Shown piece after piece: positions 11,449 to 24,600 of a stretch of DNA of 64,000 nucleotides; positions within the stretch are counted from its first letter, which is position 1; every line of letters starts with the position of its first letter. The notes below the pieces were generated by a model, which saw only the letters and a list, made by a program, of their open reading frames with translations, was not told where the DNA came from and did no database searches. Location of the stretch: positions 62,001 through 126,000 of the forward strand of contig CACVBU010001377.1 of the NCBI GenBank assembly GCA_902728285.1, in the 5' to 3' direction. A program made the translations under genes and the position numbers. Source of the stretch: Clytia hemisphaerica. Taxonomy: Eukaryota; Cnidaria; Hydrozoa; Leptothecata; Clytiidae.

Positions 11449-12091
11449 TAGTAGGGGGAATTTTGTTCGATTTTTTGGAATCGCTTGACTGTTTTGTTAG
11501 AAGCACTTGTTATACATTTTTGGAAAGCTAAGGGGTAGGGGAATCGAAATTACTAAATTTTTTTTCGGACATTTGCAAAACGGTCTCGGGCAAAAATCAT
11601 AGGGTTAAAAATTATGAAAATTTTAGCTCGAGAAAAACCTGTTGTATTTTTTGGAAAGCTCTCAAAAATTAAGATTAGAGATATATTGCAGTATAGGTGA
11701 TTTCTGTACCTAACTCGAGATATTAACCCTGAAACCGTGTTTTTCAGCCAGAAACGCTATTTTGTCCAGTTTTTACGCTTTTTGAAGCTCAATATCTCGA
11801 GTTAGGTACAGAAATCACCTATACTTGCAATATATCTCTAATCCTAATTTTTTGAGAGCTTTCCAAAAATATACAATAGGTCTCCGTTTTCTCGAGCGAA
11901 AATTTTCATTAATTTTTAACCCTATGATTTTTGCCTGAGACCGTCACATTTGTCCGAAAATCACACCAAAGTGTCCGAAAAAAAATTGGAAACATAGTAA
12001 TTTCGATTCCCCTACCCCTTAGCTTTCCAAAAATGTATAACAAGTGCTTCTAACAAAACAGTCGAGCGATTTTACAAAATGCCCTCTACTA
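11449..12091. mobile_element. Large palindromic element (643 bp), 3-bp ATG target duplication
   Basis: The ends read TAGTAGGGGGAATTTTG and, on the other strand, TAGTAGAGGGCATTTTG. Long arms follow: AGAAGCACTTGTTATACATT near 11498 is complemented by ATGTATAACAAGTGCTTCT near 12037. Pairing continues nearly to the centre, leaving a loop of roughly 50-60 bp. ATG abuts both ends (11446-11448 and 12092-12094). An uninterrupted version of the flanks lies at 12676-12707. No open frame of note. The superfamily is uncertain. Confidence 0.8.
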
Positions 12092-12675
12092 ATGATATCG
12101 TTTGCCAACCTCGCCCCAGCTGTTATGGTGTTGATTGCAGCCAAGCCATTTTTTATCTTTCTACAGAAATCTTGCTTGAAAAATAAAAATATTGATAAGA
12201 CTAAGTGGTCGAATTTACTAGACTTCCCCCAAAGTAAAACACTGGAAAACAACACATGGTGGATGACTTCTGCTAACTCCGATCATGATTCTGACATTCT
12301 GATCATGTGATGCAGCAAAATCTTTTGACTTTTTTTAATCAATTAAATTTCTTGTTTATGCCACACTAAAAGGCCTTTCTGAATTACCGCACAAGAAGAA
12401 CCGGGAGTCGTTATGAAGTTTAAAGCCCATAGTAACAAAGGGAGACGGTACATACAAAAAGGTTTAAATAACACATTATGAAAGTAAAGTGATACTTAAA
12501 TGTTTTTGAACTTTACAAACCTGACGGTTTGCTGTAAAAAAAGTTAAGTCACAGGTTACGAGTGCCCCTAAGAAGGCCTTCAATCTTATATTGTGACTCT
12601 CAAGCTCCAACCCTAACACCCTAACCCTAACTGATAAACTCAGCCCTCTAGGTCTGCAGATTGAAAAATCCGACT

Positions 12676-12707
12676 TGCATCCTGGATGATGATATCGTTT
12701 GCCAACC
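12676..12707 (+). repeat. Empty-site paralogue of the palindromic element's target
   Basis: TGCATCCTGGATGATG continues directly into ATATCGTTTGCCAACC. Around the palindromic element the same text is split: TGCATCCTGGAGGATG at its left edge and ATGATATCGTTTGCCAACC at its right. A single ATG here replaces two there. Homology outside this 32-bp core is weak. Confidence 0.65.
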
Positions 12708-13189
12708 CTGTGGGGAGTGGGCACAAAAAAGAATCTTAACACCTAAGTTCGCAGAGTCTTTCTCGAGTGGGGCCTAAGTAGTCCATTTTGGTCATTTTGA
12801 GAAAATAAATTACGATGAAGTTTTTTTCTTAGTTTTGCCAAAACCTTTAAAAGTACATGTTTTGGAAAGTACCGCAAATTCGTATATTTTTCCTTTCCAT
12901 TGTTCCTATCTCTAGAAGTTTGACAAACTTAGATGGGGCACGTAGACATTAGACCAAAATATGGTATCATTTTGACTCCAACAATATTAAAATATCACAT
13001 AATCTTAGCATCAGGATACCAACCTAATAACATATCAATAGGCCTTTAGGATGATCCCAACATCAGACTACTGGACTGGTCCCAGAGTAGCTTTAAACGA
13101 CTGGATGATCTCTTTTTTAATTTGTTTTAAAAGCCAGATCTTTTGGTGGTCAAGGCTCATCTGAAACAAAGTCTTATTGGACCTACTCT

Positions 13190-14690
13190 GGTGGAGGTCC
13201 TATAAATTAACCTGTGTTTGCTCGTTCGTCCGTTCGTCCATCCGTTCGTTCGTTCGTTCGTCTGTTACCAACTTTTCTCAGGATTGAATCATAGGAATCT
13301 TTTGATTTTTGGTACAAAAGTGCATATGGTAGTGGCCAAAATGTGACAGAGCCCGATTTTCGAAAAAAAAAATTTTTGGGCAAATTTGGGCAAAAAAACG
13401 GCTAAAAAACGGGTTTTTTGGACTATGTGAAAAATTGGATCATTATTTTTTTTTGATTTTTTGCATGAAAGTAGGGTAGCATCATAGGTAAAAGATGGCT
13501 GAAGCAGAATTTTGCAAAAAAAATTTTGTTGGCTCAAAAAACGCATGTTTATCTATAAGAATTACTATTAATAAGCATACATCAATGTTCTTAAAGTCTG
13601 TCCAGATATAATTGGCAGTGGAAACAAGAATGCCTGTAACTTTTGATAGTCAAATATAATTATGGAAATTTTTTTTGCTTGTTTTAGAGAATCAAAAGCG
13701 CTATATTTGAATGTATTTTTGGATGAAAAATTCGCGATTTTTAGCGGTTAAATTTGCGATTGTAAAAATTGAGCTTTTTTTCTACTTATGCTATAACGTT
13801 CATTTTTACACCAGTGGTAGTTCAACCTTAGGTTAAGAAGTTTGTAAAATTTCAAGGCAAACAGATAAGTCCTTCGGAAGATATGGGACCCGAAATACCC
13901 CTTGGTAGCACTTTTCTGTGAAATATCAAATCTCCAACTTATTACTAAAAACGGGGGTAGTGATATGATTGATAAAACAGTTTTTCGATCATAACACATT
14001 TTACGATCTCTTTAATGACCTCAAAGGCAATATAAGTTCATGCTTATCTTTTCAATAAAAACAATTATAATGTGATTTCACTTCGTTTCGAAATAATAAA
14101 TTATACCAATAGCATTAATACCAATGCACCAACACTTAACATTTTCCAACTTTTAATTGCACTGTTCAAAAAAGATAACATAACCCCCGTTTTTAGTAAT
14201 AAGTTGGAGATTTGATATTTCACAGAAAAATGCTACCAAGGGGTATTTCGGGTCCCATATCTTCCGAAGGACTTTTCTGTTTGCCTTGAAATTTAACAAA
14301 CTTCTTAACCTAAGGTTGAACTACCACTGGTGTAAAAATGAACGTTATAGCATAAGTAGAAAAAAAGCTCAATTTTTACAATCGCAAATTTAACCGCTAA
14401 AAATCGCGAATTTTTCATCCAAAAATACATTCAAATATAGCGCTTTTGATTCTCTAAAACAAGCAAAAAAAATTTCCATAATTATATTGGCTATCAAAAG
14501 TTACAGGCATTCTTGTTTCCACTGCCAATTATATCTGGACAGACTTTAGTCAAATTACTCAATTTTTTTATGAGATATATGTTTTTTTTTGCTCATGAGG
14601 GCTTACTTTTGAAGAATAGGACAGGTGTGTTTAGACAGGAAATTTTAGTGTTCTTATAGAGAAACTGGCCAAATTCGATATTTTTTATAA
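13190..14690 (+). repeat. Dispersed repeat R1, copy A (interrupted by a MITE)
   Basis: It opens with CCTATAAATTAACCTGTG and a TTCGTCCGTTCG microsatellite (13221-13265). ACCAACTTTTCTCAGGATTG, GCCCGATTTTCGAAAAAAAA and AAACGGGTTTTTTGGAC follow. The copy is split at 13593/14547 by the 953-bp MITE and resumes with GTCAAATTACTCAA. Related copies are at 14750-15060, 29845-30120, 54600-54800 and 58640-58830. Short reading frames on the minus strand recur with each copy, but look like by-products of the repeat. Its class is unknown. Confidence 0.75.
13594..14546. mobile_element. Long-TIR Tc1/mariner-like MITE (953 bp), TA target duplication
   Basis: The ends are AAGTCTGTCCAGATATAATT and its exact complement. 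The inverted arms extend about 370 bp (13594-13965 against 14183-14546) with only a few mismatches, around a spacer of roughly 220 bp. TA flanks both ends (13592-13593, 14547-14548). The uninterrupted target survives in repeat R1 copy B, where TTCTTAGTCAAA carries a single TA (14986-14987). No transposase frame is present. The near-identity of the arms suggests recent insertion or gene conversion between them. Confidence 0.92.
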
Positions 14691-14749
14691 GCACATTATC
14701 AATTACTTAGGTATTAGCTTTTCTCGTGTCGAGATTGGCTTTTTCATTC

Positions 14750-15060
14750 TTTATGATATTTTGCACAAAGATGCATAACTATAAACCTTCGAATGTGACA
14801 GAGTCCGATTTTCAAAAAAAAATGTTAATGGGCAAATTTGGGCCAAAAAACGGCTAAAAAACGGGTTTTTTGGACTTCGTGAAATATTGGATCATTGATT
14901 TTTTCTGATTTTTTTGCATGAAAGTAGGTAAAAGATGGCTGTTTATCTATAAGAATCACTATTAATAAGCATACATCAATGTTCTTAGTCAAATTACTCA
15001 ACCTTTTGATGAGATAGATGTTTTTTTTGCTCACGAAGTCTTGAATATGGAAGAATATTT
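14750..15060 (+). repeat. Dispersed repeat R1, copy B (uninterrupted)
   Basis: Shares GAATGTGACAGAGTCCGATT, AAAAAACGGCTAAAAAACGG, GAAAGTAGGTAAAAGATGGC and TAAGCATACATCAATG with copy A. It lacks the MITE and also a stretch of about 60 bp. It therefore supplies the pre-insertion sequence of copy A. Confidence 0.8.
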
Positions 15061-15592
15061 CAAGAGCATGAAATTTTGGTTTCTAAACGTTTTTTTTATA
15101 AGAAACAAACGACTAATTTTAATAGATCGTCACTATTTGTGTTCTGAATGATTATGTTTAATGGTCACGTCACGTAGATATCAATTATAAATGTGTTAAA
15201 TGCATAACCAGGTAGGTCCATAAAAGCATCACTTGTTACTTTAAATTTCATGTTTTCACAATCATAAAGTTTATTTGAAATGGCTAAGGAAATCTTACAA
15301 TATGGTTTCTTCATATGAAGATTGATGTCAGCGTCAATGATTAGCATCAAAGTTCAAGTAAATGTTTTATTGGGGATGAATTCAGATCTTGACTGAGTAA
15401 ATTCTATTTTGCCCAAAATGATTTTTCATTCAAACACAGATCACAATTTGTTAGTATCCACAGGTCAAAACCTAAACCAATAGGGCAAAACATTTTAACA
15501 GAAATCTTTTTAACAGAAATACTTTATTTTTAGAATAATTTCAATCAATAAAAAGAATTCAATCAAAAAATAATTTATGATAAGCATCTGAT

Positions 15593-15640
15593 ATGGCACT
15601 CAGTCGAAGTGAAGAAAATTGGTCAGTCTTGATAAATGAG
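15593..15640 (+). CDS. CCDC149: CCDC149-like exon 1 (start codon)
   Basis: Sixteen codons from ATG to GAG, followed by donor GTATGT. The residues SRSEENWSVLINE resemble the conserved (S/D)WQ-LV-E lead-in just before the CKRKL block in vertebrate long isoforms. The upstream in-frame TAA makes this the only start. Confidence 0.75.
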
Positions 15641-18600
15641 GTATGTTCTGTTTCTTATCTTTATTGAGTCTCAACTCAGTAGTCCTCAATTTACAAGTGG
15701 GTCACACATTTTGTTAAGAACAACACATTTTTTAAAATACTAATCAAATACTTAACCCTGTAATTGTTGATGTCGGCATATGCTGACATCTGGCAAATAG
15801 GTCACACCTTCATTTTTTACGCACCGCAGTAGGGTTTATTGGGATTAATTTTTGCAGGGATTAAATTTTGGGCTTGAGCTAGTCCACGAAATTTCGCGGG
15901 GACTTAATTTTGCAGATGACTCTATTGTGAGATAATTATTTTCACAATTTTGTGCCATTTTTTTGCTATTTTACTGCTAAGCTCTGCATGCTGGTTGTAA
16001 AATACACATTCTTAGCGCATATTTAATGGCGGTAAACATGTTGAAAGTGGTCTTTTGACATTTTTTGGAACTTAAAGCAAAAGAATTGCGTCGATTAGAC
16101 CTTTTCAAATTTCCATTGGGACTTATTTTTGCGAATGACAAATTCACAAAATCCGCAAAATTAATCCCATTAAATTAAAGTAACTTAATCTACCCATAGA
16201 ATATTATTTAAGGTTAGCCCTCTGATTTGTTGTTGTTAAATATATTATGACAAATTCTATTCATCTGACATTATGATTTTATTACCTGTAAATTCCATGA
16301 AGCTTCTAAAGGTGTTGTTGTTACTGTGTAATTCTCAACTTTAGTTGAGCTAGAATCTGAGAATGTCTGTGTGTGTGTCTGTGTGTCACAAAAACTTTGG
16401 GGCAGGCTGGAGACTTCCAAAATGGTCCGATTTGGCTGAAATTTTGCACACTTGATCCTTGGGCAAATCCCTGGGGGTGCTTTTTCATTTTTTCAAAATT
16501 TTGATTTTTGGGGCCTGGGGACGAGTTATTCGCCAAAACGATGCTAAAACTTTGGGGCAGGCTGGAGACTTCAAAAATGATCCGAATGGGATGAAATTTT
16601 GCACACTTGATCCTTGGGCAAATCCCTGGGGGTGTTTTTTTCATTTTTTCAAAATTTTGATTTTTGGGGCCTGGGGACGAGTTTTTCGCCAAAACGAGGC
16701 TAAAACCCAAAATGCTATAATTTTTCTTAAGCCATTAAGTTTACAATTGGGCCTACGAATGATTTCAAAGATACTGAAGTTGAGCCACTGCGGTTAGCAC
16801 GTTCGACAGTATTATATAGTATTATGTATTAATATATAAAATTTGATGGTAAATATAGTTCCTTTTTCTTGTTGTTGCCGCAAAATAATTTAAAATGAAG
16901 AAATTTTTGTCTTGGACGCTTTTCTGAAAATTGAAAATCTTTTTATAGTTCAACATTTGTAAACAGAAGCTACAAAGCAAACGAGAAAGCTTGAAAATCA
17001 TGATGAAAGAATTGGATCAAGCACAAATTGAAAAAGATGTCTACAAAAACAAAGCTCGCCAGCTAGTAAATATCTTTTTTTATAATATAATTTTACAAAA
17101 TATCCATACTTCAAATTTTAGAAAAAGAAAAATTACCTCAGATCACAAAGTGCTAAAACTTTTGAGCTTGGTGCAGGTAAATCAGTCTAATATAATACAG
17201 AATGTTAGATATGTCTGTGTGTGAATCCTTGTTGACAGACTTTAAACCCAGGCAGACACGCATAATTAAAAAAAAAGGCCTTATTTAGTGATACGCCAAA
17301 AACAGACCAATCAGGTTGAACCTGCATTACAAGGAAAAAATCTTCCTGTAAGTTACCTGCACCAAGAGGTTAACCAATAACATACAAACATACAGAACTA
17401 CATCACATAGTTTCCTGGGTGGTTTAAAACCCCCCTAGATTTAATCAAACCAAACCCCCCTATATATAAATTTCTCAGACAATTTAGTGGGGAGGAAACT
17501 ATGCACCGTCAACACGTTTACCACTTGGATTCCCAGGCTAGGTTTGAATTGACTAAAGTCTAAGTTTTTCACTTCCGTTATGTCCTTTTAGCAACGTGAT
17601 TTTGAAGAGTTGAAGACAGCAGTTGGTGAAAGTTGGAATAACAACGAACATGCACTGAAATTTGGTGAAAATGAAAAGAAAGTCAACGTGAGCTTATCAC
17701 ATACCATGATTGATCTGTTTAAAATAATCATAGTCCTTGTAAAAAACACTGGTCTGGAAGCTTATTGTTTTAACTTTTTTTTAGCCTTTCCTTTGTTATA
17801 ATCAAAAGATGAAAATCGACTTGCATAGTTTTTGATCACGTTACCAAGTAGTACTCCTCTTGGGATTGGTTTAAGATTTAATCACATGATCAAAAAGTGA
17901 GCAAAACAAACTAACTTCTCAACACAAGTTCAAGTAATAAACAATGGACAAAAACAAAATGCTTCCAGACCGGGGTTTTTTATACGGACTATGAAATGAT
18001 TGAATAAGATAAGTTATAGATCCAAAGAGAAATAATTGCTTAGATTCTAGGTGTTTGCTTAAAAGAATTACAATAAAGAAGGACTCTAGTCTACATTACT
18101 AAACTCAATGTTGTCAGACATTATTTTAATAAAAGATTGGGCAAAAAAATAGCTCTTAACACTAACAATTAGGAAAAATTGTAACCCTTTTCTCAATCTT
18201 TTTTTTCCAGACTTTGACCAATTTATTACAATATTCAAAAGACGAGAACGGGAGGTTGAAAACAGATCTGGAGAATATTCGCCAATTGTATAACGATACC
18301 CAGAAAGACAACATTTTGCTAAGAAACAGTCTCACAAGACAAGAAGAGACGAAGAAAGTCAATGAAAATGGAGTCAACGATAAAGAGAAACTAATTATAC
18401 AACTGGAAGAATCTTTGGCAAAGGTAAGTGAGAGTATCTTAGAAAGAAGTTATTTTACCGTTGGAAAGATAATTATCCAGTATTGCTAAATAAAAAATTG
18501 ATTGGGAAGAATTTTTGAAATTGAAAAATGAAAGAATTTGTTCACGTGTTTTACAACTCTTTCTAAATGAAAACAATTCAATGAAGTTATGAATTTAAAC

Positions 18601-21600
18601 CATTGCAGATAGATCAAGAGTATCGGGTCATTCGTTTAGTGTTTTTTATCTGTTGTCCATTTGGCAACGAATTCAGACGAGATGGAGTTTTTATAAGACA
18701 CTTTAATAATTGGTCATTAAGAATAATAAAAATGACGCGTTCTTTAGAAAAAGTAACAAAATTGTTTTATTACTGGTTAACGACTAACCAAATCAAGTAA
18801 GAGCTTGTAAAAACTCAAAAATAAAAATAAATTAAAAATAATGTTATTTTTAATGAAAAAATCGTTTCTTTTTATTCTCAGCTGCATGATTTGGAAGATG
18901 AAGTAGAAGTATTACGAGAAGAAAACAAACAGATTGAGGACGAGGTAACTTTTCGTTTTGATTTCCATATGTAACTGTATTTAGCATTAAGGCCGGTCTC
19001 CACTTTCGAGCGACACGAGCCAAAACTTTTTGACGTTTTTGTAAGATCATTGGTCGGTTGAAAAATGAAGCAATTCCATTGATCGAAATTGAGGTAACGG
19101 ATGAAAAAAGAGGCAAATTGTTTCGCTTACACTTTTGCCACTTTTGCCATTGTTCCCACTTCTGCCACCATCATGTTGAAAAATTTTTTAAAAGTGTGAA
19201 AAGTGGCTCCTTCAGCTAACTTGTGTCAGGCAATGTGTAAAAACGAGACCATGTTCCTTCTAATACGGGCCCGAAACAGTGGTCCTTCTAGGTAAAATTC
19301 CGACGGCAACAGAGCCTTATTCTAGGTCTTTATATTACATTTTCAATCGGTACAACATAAATTATGCCTTCTGCCATCTTTGAATAAATTTATTCTCTAG
19401 TTACATAGCGACGGATAATTAATGCAGAATTAAAATCAAATTTATGCATTCGAAAGCTGCCATTTTGTTTACCACTTTTCACACAAACTGCGCGAAACAA
19501 AACAAATTTGTTTTTTGCTTGGTGGAGATTGAGAATTTACCACTTTTAACACAAAGGACACAAACGATCATTTGGAATTAGGTGGCAAAAAATGTAAGCA
19601 CTTTTGCCACTTTTAGACACATTTTGTAGAAACAATTTGGAACCTGTTGGCACTTGGGGCAAAGATGTGAAAAATAGCAGCGAAACAATTTGCCCCAAAG
19701 TAGAACTTCCTTCAACTTTTTTTTTTGTTCGCGCGAAACTTTTTTATGACGTACTAGTAATCTTTTCTTCAGGCAAAAAAGGTTAAGAAAAAACCGTCGC
19801 CCATTTCGGCCTTAATATACAATCAATGGGGTGGTTTGAGTGTTCTAATATGTCAATATGTCACTAATTAGAGGTTTCCGGTTCATACCCCCGCTCCTTT
19901 TGGCCTAACCTACCGGATTTGTGAAACCTGTGAAAACAACCGATTGCTGAAAAATGCCATATAGCGAGTTTGCCATAAATAATGCGCATATCTCTAACTA
20001 AAATGTAAAATGTTATCTGGTTGTTAAAGAACTTTAACTGCAAATTTAATCATGCTAATCACAGTCTTAAATTCAACGAGTAACAGAAAAGTGGCCAGAC
20101 CAATGTTCGACTTTATATTAGCAAGGTAAATAAAAGAATAAAATAAAACATTTCCCTACAAGACAGGTTATTCTGAATTACAGACCTCTGCGGTTTTAGG
20201 TAGAGTAGATCTATTGGTTCGATTTTTTCACTTGGTCTGTTTGACAGAATCTTTGGCAAGACTTTATTGCGTTCGTCATTGATGTGCAGGTTAAGAAGAG
20301 TGAGTTTAAAAAACAAACCTTAACCAAAGAATTTTAAAAAGCAAATAAATGAACAATTGCACTCGCGTAAGATCTGGTCTATAAATTTTTCAAATATTTC
20401 TTATCCTCCATCACCCATTATTTTATGCATTGTCGCTCTTAATGACAAGGGATTTTTAATTCCAGAAAAACCTTTGAAAAATGTACCCTTGACTTCACGA
20501 TCTAGGTTTTGAAAAGATGGGCTAAAAAATAAGGGTGACCCTCAAAAATTATCTTGGGTCACCCTTCTACTAAATTTCGTACTTTTTTATTTCCGTGTTC
20601 AAAACCAAAATAATTCTTTGTATTTTTAAAGGAAAATCAGTCCTAAGTAGTAGTTATCATTATCTTTTGGCTTGTCTAGCGCACTTGAATTATCTAATAA
20701 TTATAAGAACTTCCAAAAGGTCTGAGACATCTTAATTTCTATATCCGTTAGCAGAACAATGGGATAGCAGGAAGCATTTTTCGTTGAAAAATTATAGAGC
20801 TTGATTTTCGGTGAACGATTTTGAGAACAAATATTTAAAGGATTCAGTTGAAAACGCTGGGTTCTTAGTCTGAAGAACTAAATATAGACAAAAGTTCTGA
20901 ATTTAAGAAGATAGAAACACTTAAGTCTGTCTCAAAATAATTTGCCGCTGAGACAAAAATGACTGTAACCGTTGATAGAATTCGAATCAAGTTGCGATTT
21001 TGTGCACGTTAAAAAAAATATTTGTGAGTGAAATATTATCAAGTCTGAGACAGACTGTAGAAAAAGTAACTTTGAGAAATAACAGACAAATCAAACTTTC
21101 TCATCACTGCGAATTTGTATTCGTTAAAATAAAATAAGGTAAAATTGAGTAATTGCTGATTAAATGTTACATCTTAAATCACAGCAGTGTAAATAATGGA
21201 ATAGATGGGGAGGGACTGGGCAAATGAAACTAAGACCTCTTCGCTGACAAGTGACATTCCCTAATCCTATGAACCAGCAAAGTGCATATATATGACTTCC
21301 GGCTTCGGAACATTTCCGCAATTTCTGCCAGTGAGTATATTGATTACAAGCAGCAAAGTGTTTGATACTCACGCTTCGTCTTAGTCTGTTGTTGACCAAG
21401 TTATCCTTCGTCAGCTTTTGACCTTTTGATTCATTGTCTGACTTCCCCTATGATTAAAAGGAATTTAACTTTTTAAATTCACAGTAATAATCTTAACCCT
21501 ACTATTATCAGGCTTTTTCGGGTTTTGTATTCTCAAGGAGGGTGGGGTGTTTTCCACCAGCCTTGCATAACTTTTGATGTAGAAAAGATATGGACTTGAA

Positions 21601-24600
21601 ACTTGGCAGAAATGTTCTCTACCATAAAAGGAGTTCATAGAAAAAAATTTGGGTTGACGACGTCATCATAAAGGTGATGACGTCATCACAAAGTTTCACA
21701 ATTATCGCTGACCAATGAAAAAGTACTATTCAATAAAATAAAGTTGAACGAATGGAGATTTTTCAATTCTGTTATGATTTTCTGAAAGCAAGAAAGAATA
21801 TCTTTAACATAATTGCCGGTTTTAAACATACTAATAAAATTGACGTTTAAAATCCATGCAGAAAATGAGTAAACTTTTTCAAAAACAATGACGTCATTTT
21901 TGATGACGTCATCAGTTTTTGAAAATTTTTAAAATATTTTTTATTAATTAAATTTATTTTTCATACCTAAAACCTGTCCAAATTTGAAGTCATTTGGATG
22001 CATAGATCAAAAGTTATGCTAAATTTAAGATTTTTGTTTACAGGGTTTTAGCTGGATTTTATGATACACCTGCACAAAAAAATCACAAAACCTAATCTGA
22101 TTGGTGTATAATTGTAAAATTTGGTATATATATTAAAAGTCAGAAACTTTCAGAGTGTTTTTCAGTTTTTCAGTGACCTATTAGCAAAAGAGTGCCAGCC
22201 TGGTGGAAAACACCCCCTCCTGATAAAAATAGGGTTAAAGAGACAATCAGATAGTTGTAGATATTTTATTTGTCCATTCCTTTATAGTTAAGGTCTTGAG
22301 AAAAACCTCCAAATATTTTGCCTAATACACCGTTTAACAGTGTCGACTGCGCACGCGTATGAACAATTTTCCATTGTTTTGATTTTGGCAACCACGGGAA
22401 GCTTCACTCTCCCCCGTAAAAAATGGTAGTTAAACATCCAGTTCTCATAAGAAAACCCAGCAGAGAAATGGTAGGTAAAGAATTCCTTTTAATCCAGTTT
22501 AATCATAACTTCTTTTCCTCTAAATAAATTTTTGTGAAATTTTCATGAGAGATAAGTAAAATTGTCATTAATATCATGTTCAAGCATCTAAAACATTCTC
22601 TTTAAAGGAAAGAAAAAAATGGCAATGTTTACATTTCTCAAACCTTCCACAGTACTAAAGTGAGCATTTTTACCTCCAAAAATTGAGATATTCAAGTTAC
22701 AAGAAGTTTTTCGAAAGGCTTTTAGCATTCAAACAATAGAAATACAACGTAAGAACTCTGGGCTCAGGTTTAAAGATTTCAAATTTTCTCAACCTCACTT
22801 TAAAACACAGGCCAGAAATCTCCGAGCCAAATCGTAAGCTTGCTAGACTAGTGCAGTCTTTCGTGATAATTTCTCTGATAATTTAATGAGGCCCCCCCCC
22901 CAGCGGTTGGCGTGATGGAGGGTTTTTCGTGGCGTGATGGCGTGAAATTTTGAAAAAAACGGCGTGATGGCGGGAAAATGAAGTGCCTGGCGTGATCTAG
23001 ACTGGAGTCGTTTATAATGCGTGTAATACTAATAATACCAATACTAATAATAATAATACGGGATTTAGTTTGTATAAACGACTGGAAGAATCCGGTGTTC
23101 CAGCCTTATAGATACAGGGGCTAGCTACGCAGAAGCTTGCGTAGCGAGAAAACAATTTATCAAGCAACAACAAACTCTCAAAACGAAATCAACTCAAATG
23201 AAAAACTTTCAATACACAAATCCACACATATTTTTTTTCTCAAGAATTATTTTGAGCAGGAAAAAAATTATAATTGCAATATTGACACTTTTATTTTGTT
23301 TGGAGTTAGTGCACAAAGGTTTCTAGACGACTAAAATTGTTCCATTCATTACTTTTTGCTTTATTTCTACTATGTATGAATTAGTCGTCTAGCTTGCTAG
23401 ACTAGGCGTGATCATGAATTCGAGTTTTTTTAGGCGTGATGGCGTGAAATTTGCAATTCAGCGTAATCGTGAAAATTATATTTATTACTTGAATCCTAAT
23501 TCTATGTCCATTTTAGCCAATTTAGAGGATTTAAATTTCAAAATTTTCTTGGTCGGCCCCAACTATAGTGGGGCCTTCTATAGATCTCATTTTAAAACAT
23601 AAAAGAAACGGTGCAAACAGTTTTATTCGTCTGCCATTTATCCTTGTAACTTCCAATTGTCTTTAGCAGTTGCTAGCTAGTCTTTAAAATAAAGTCGAAT
23701 GCTATGAGAGGGTCGAAAATTGAAAATTTCCCGTCGGCCAGAACCATGGTTGCGCTTCCTCCGTAACTTACATTTTCCTCTCTTTCTTCGATGCTTATTC
23801 TTAGATGCATTAAAGACATCAGGTCCCTTATGTCAGGAAAATAAATAGCAAATATGTAGCAAAGCCTTAAACAGAAAGAAGCAACAGGTTTATTATGAGG
23901 TGTAATTTTGAGCAGATTGGCATTTATCAAAGGAACCCTGTGATGTTTAGACCATATTTTGGAAAAAAGAAAGTAAATGAGGGCGATTTTAACCATACTA
24001 AAATTTCTCCCGTCGGTGCAAACCATGGTTGCGCCTCCTCGTTCCCCTTTTGAAAACTATTCACGCTAATTCACAATTAATGCCCATGACGGGACCCAGG
24101 GGGCATGGCTCTCCTGTTTTTACCAATAAAAGCTACTTGTACTTTTAAAAGGTTTCCATTATTTTTACATGAATTATTTTTCAAATTGAATTGAAATTGA
24201 TCCTAAAATAGCACCCTTCAAAATTCAAAACTTTCTTCGTTGCCTAATCATGGTAGTTGTCAATCAATTTTTGATATGCATAAAGTCAAGATTAAGTCAT
24301 TTTTCATATCAGAAACATCCGAAAAAACTGGAATTTGACTAAAAATAGAAAACAGGGGTCAAATTCTAGATTTTTCGAGTGTTTTCCAATAGGAAAAATG
24401 AAATATATAATCTTGACTTACGCGTATGAGATGAGAATGCCGAAAAACTGATTGACGACCAAACACACACCTATTTGTGGGCAAAAATTAATTATATAAC
24501 GGCACTTTATCTATACCAATGGGTCTAAACGTGGTCTAAAACTGAATTTCTCCAGAGAATATGAGCGTGAAAACTAAATTTTCTAGGCTTAATGGCGTGA

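Noticed and set aside
12605..12632. Telomere-like CCCTAACACCCTAACCCTAA
   Set aside because: Barely two and a half units of the animal telomere repeat in ordinary intergenic DNA. Too short to call an interstitial telomere.
13289..13546. Minus-strand frame with similar relatives at 14825-15034, 29916-30116 and 58628-58819
   Set aside because: The similarity comes from dispersed repeat R1. Frames are broken differently in each copy and contain no domain.
16321..16710. 129-codon minus-strand frame with repeated SSPGPKNQNFEKMKK
   Set aside because: It is the shadow of the 155-bp tandem duplication in intron 1. The two copies are read in different frames after an indel.
23673..24026. 117-codon minus-strand frame inside the 1.8-kb element
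   Set aside because: It looked like possible transposase cargo, but no catalytic or zinc-finger pattern is visible and it spans a locally duplicated word. Not listed as a gene.
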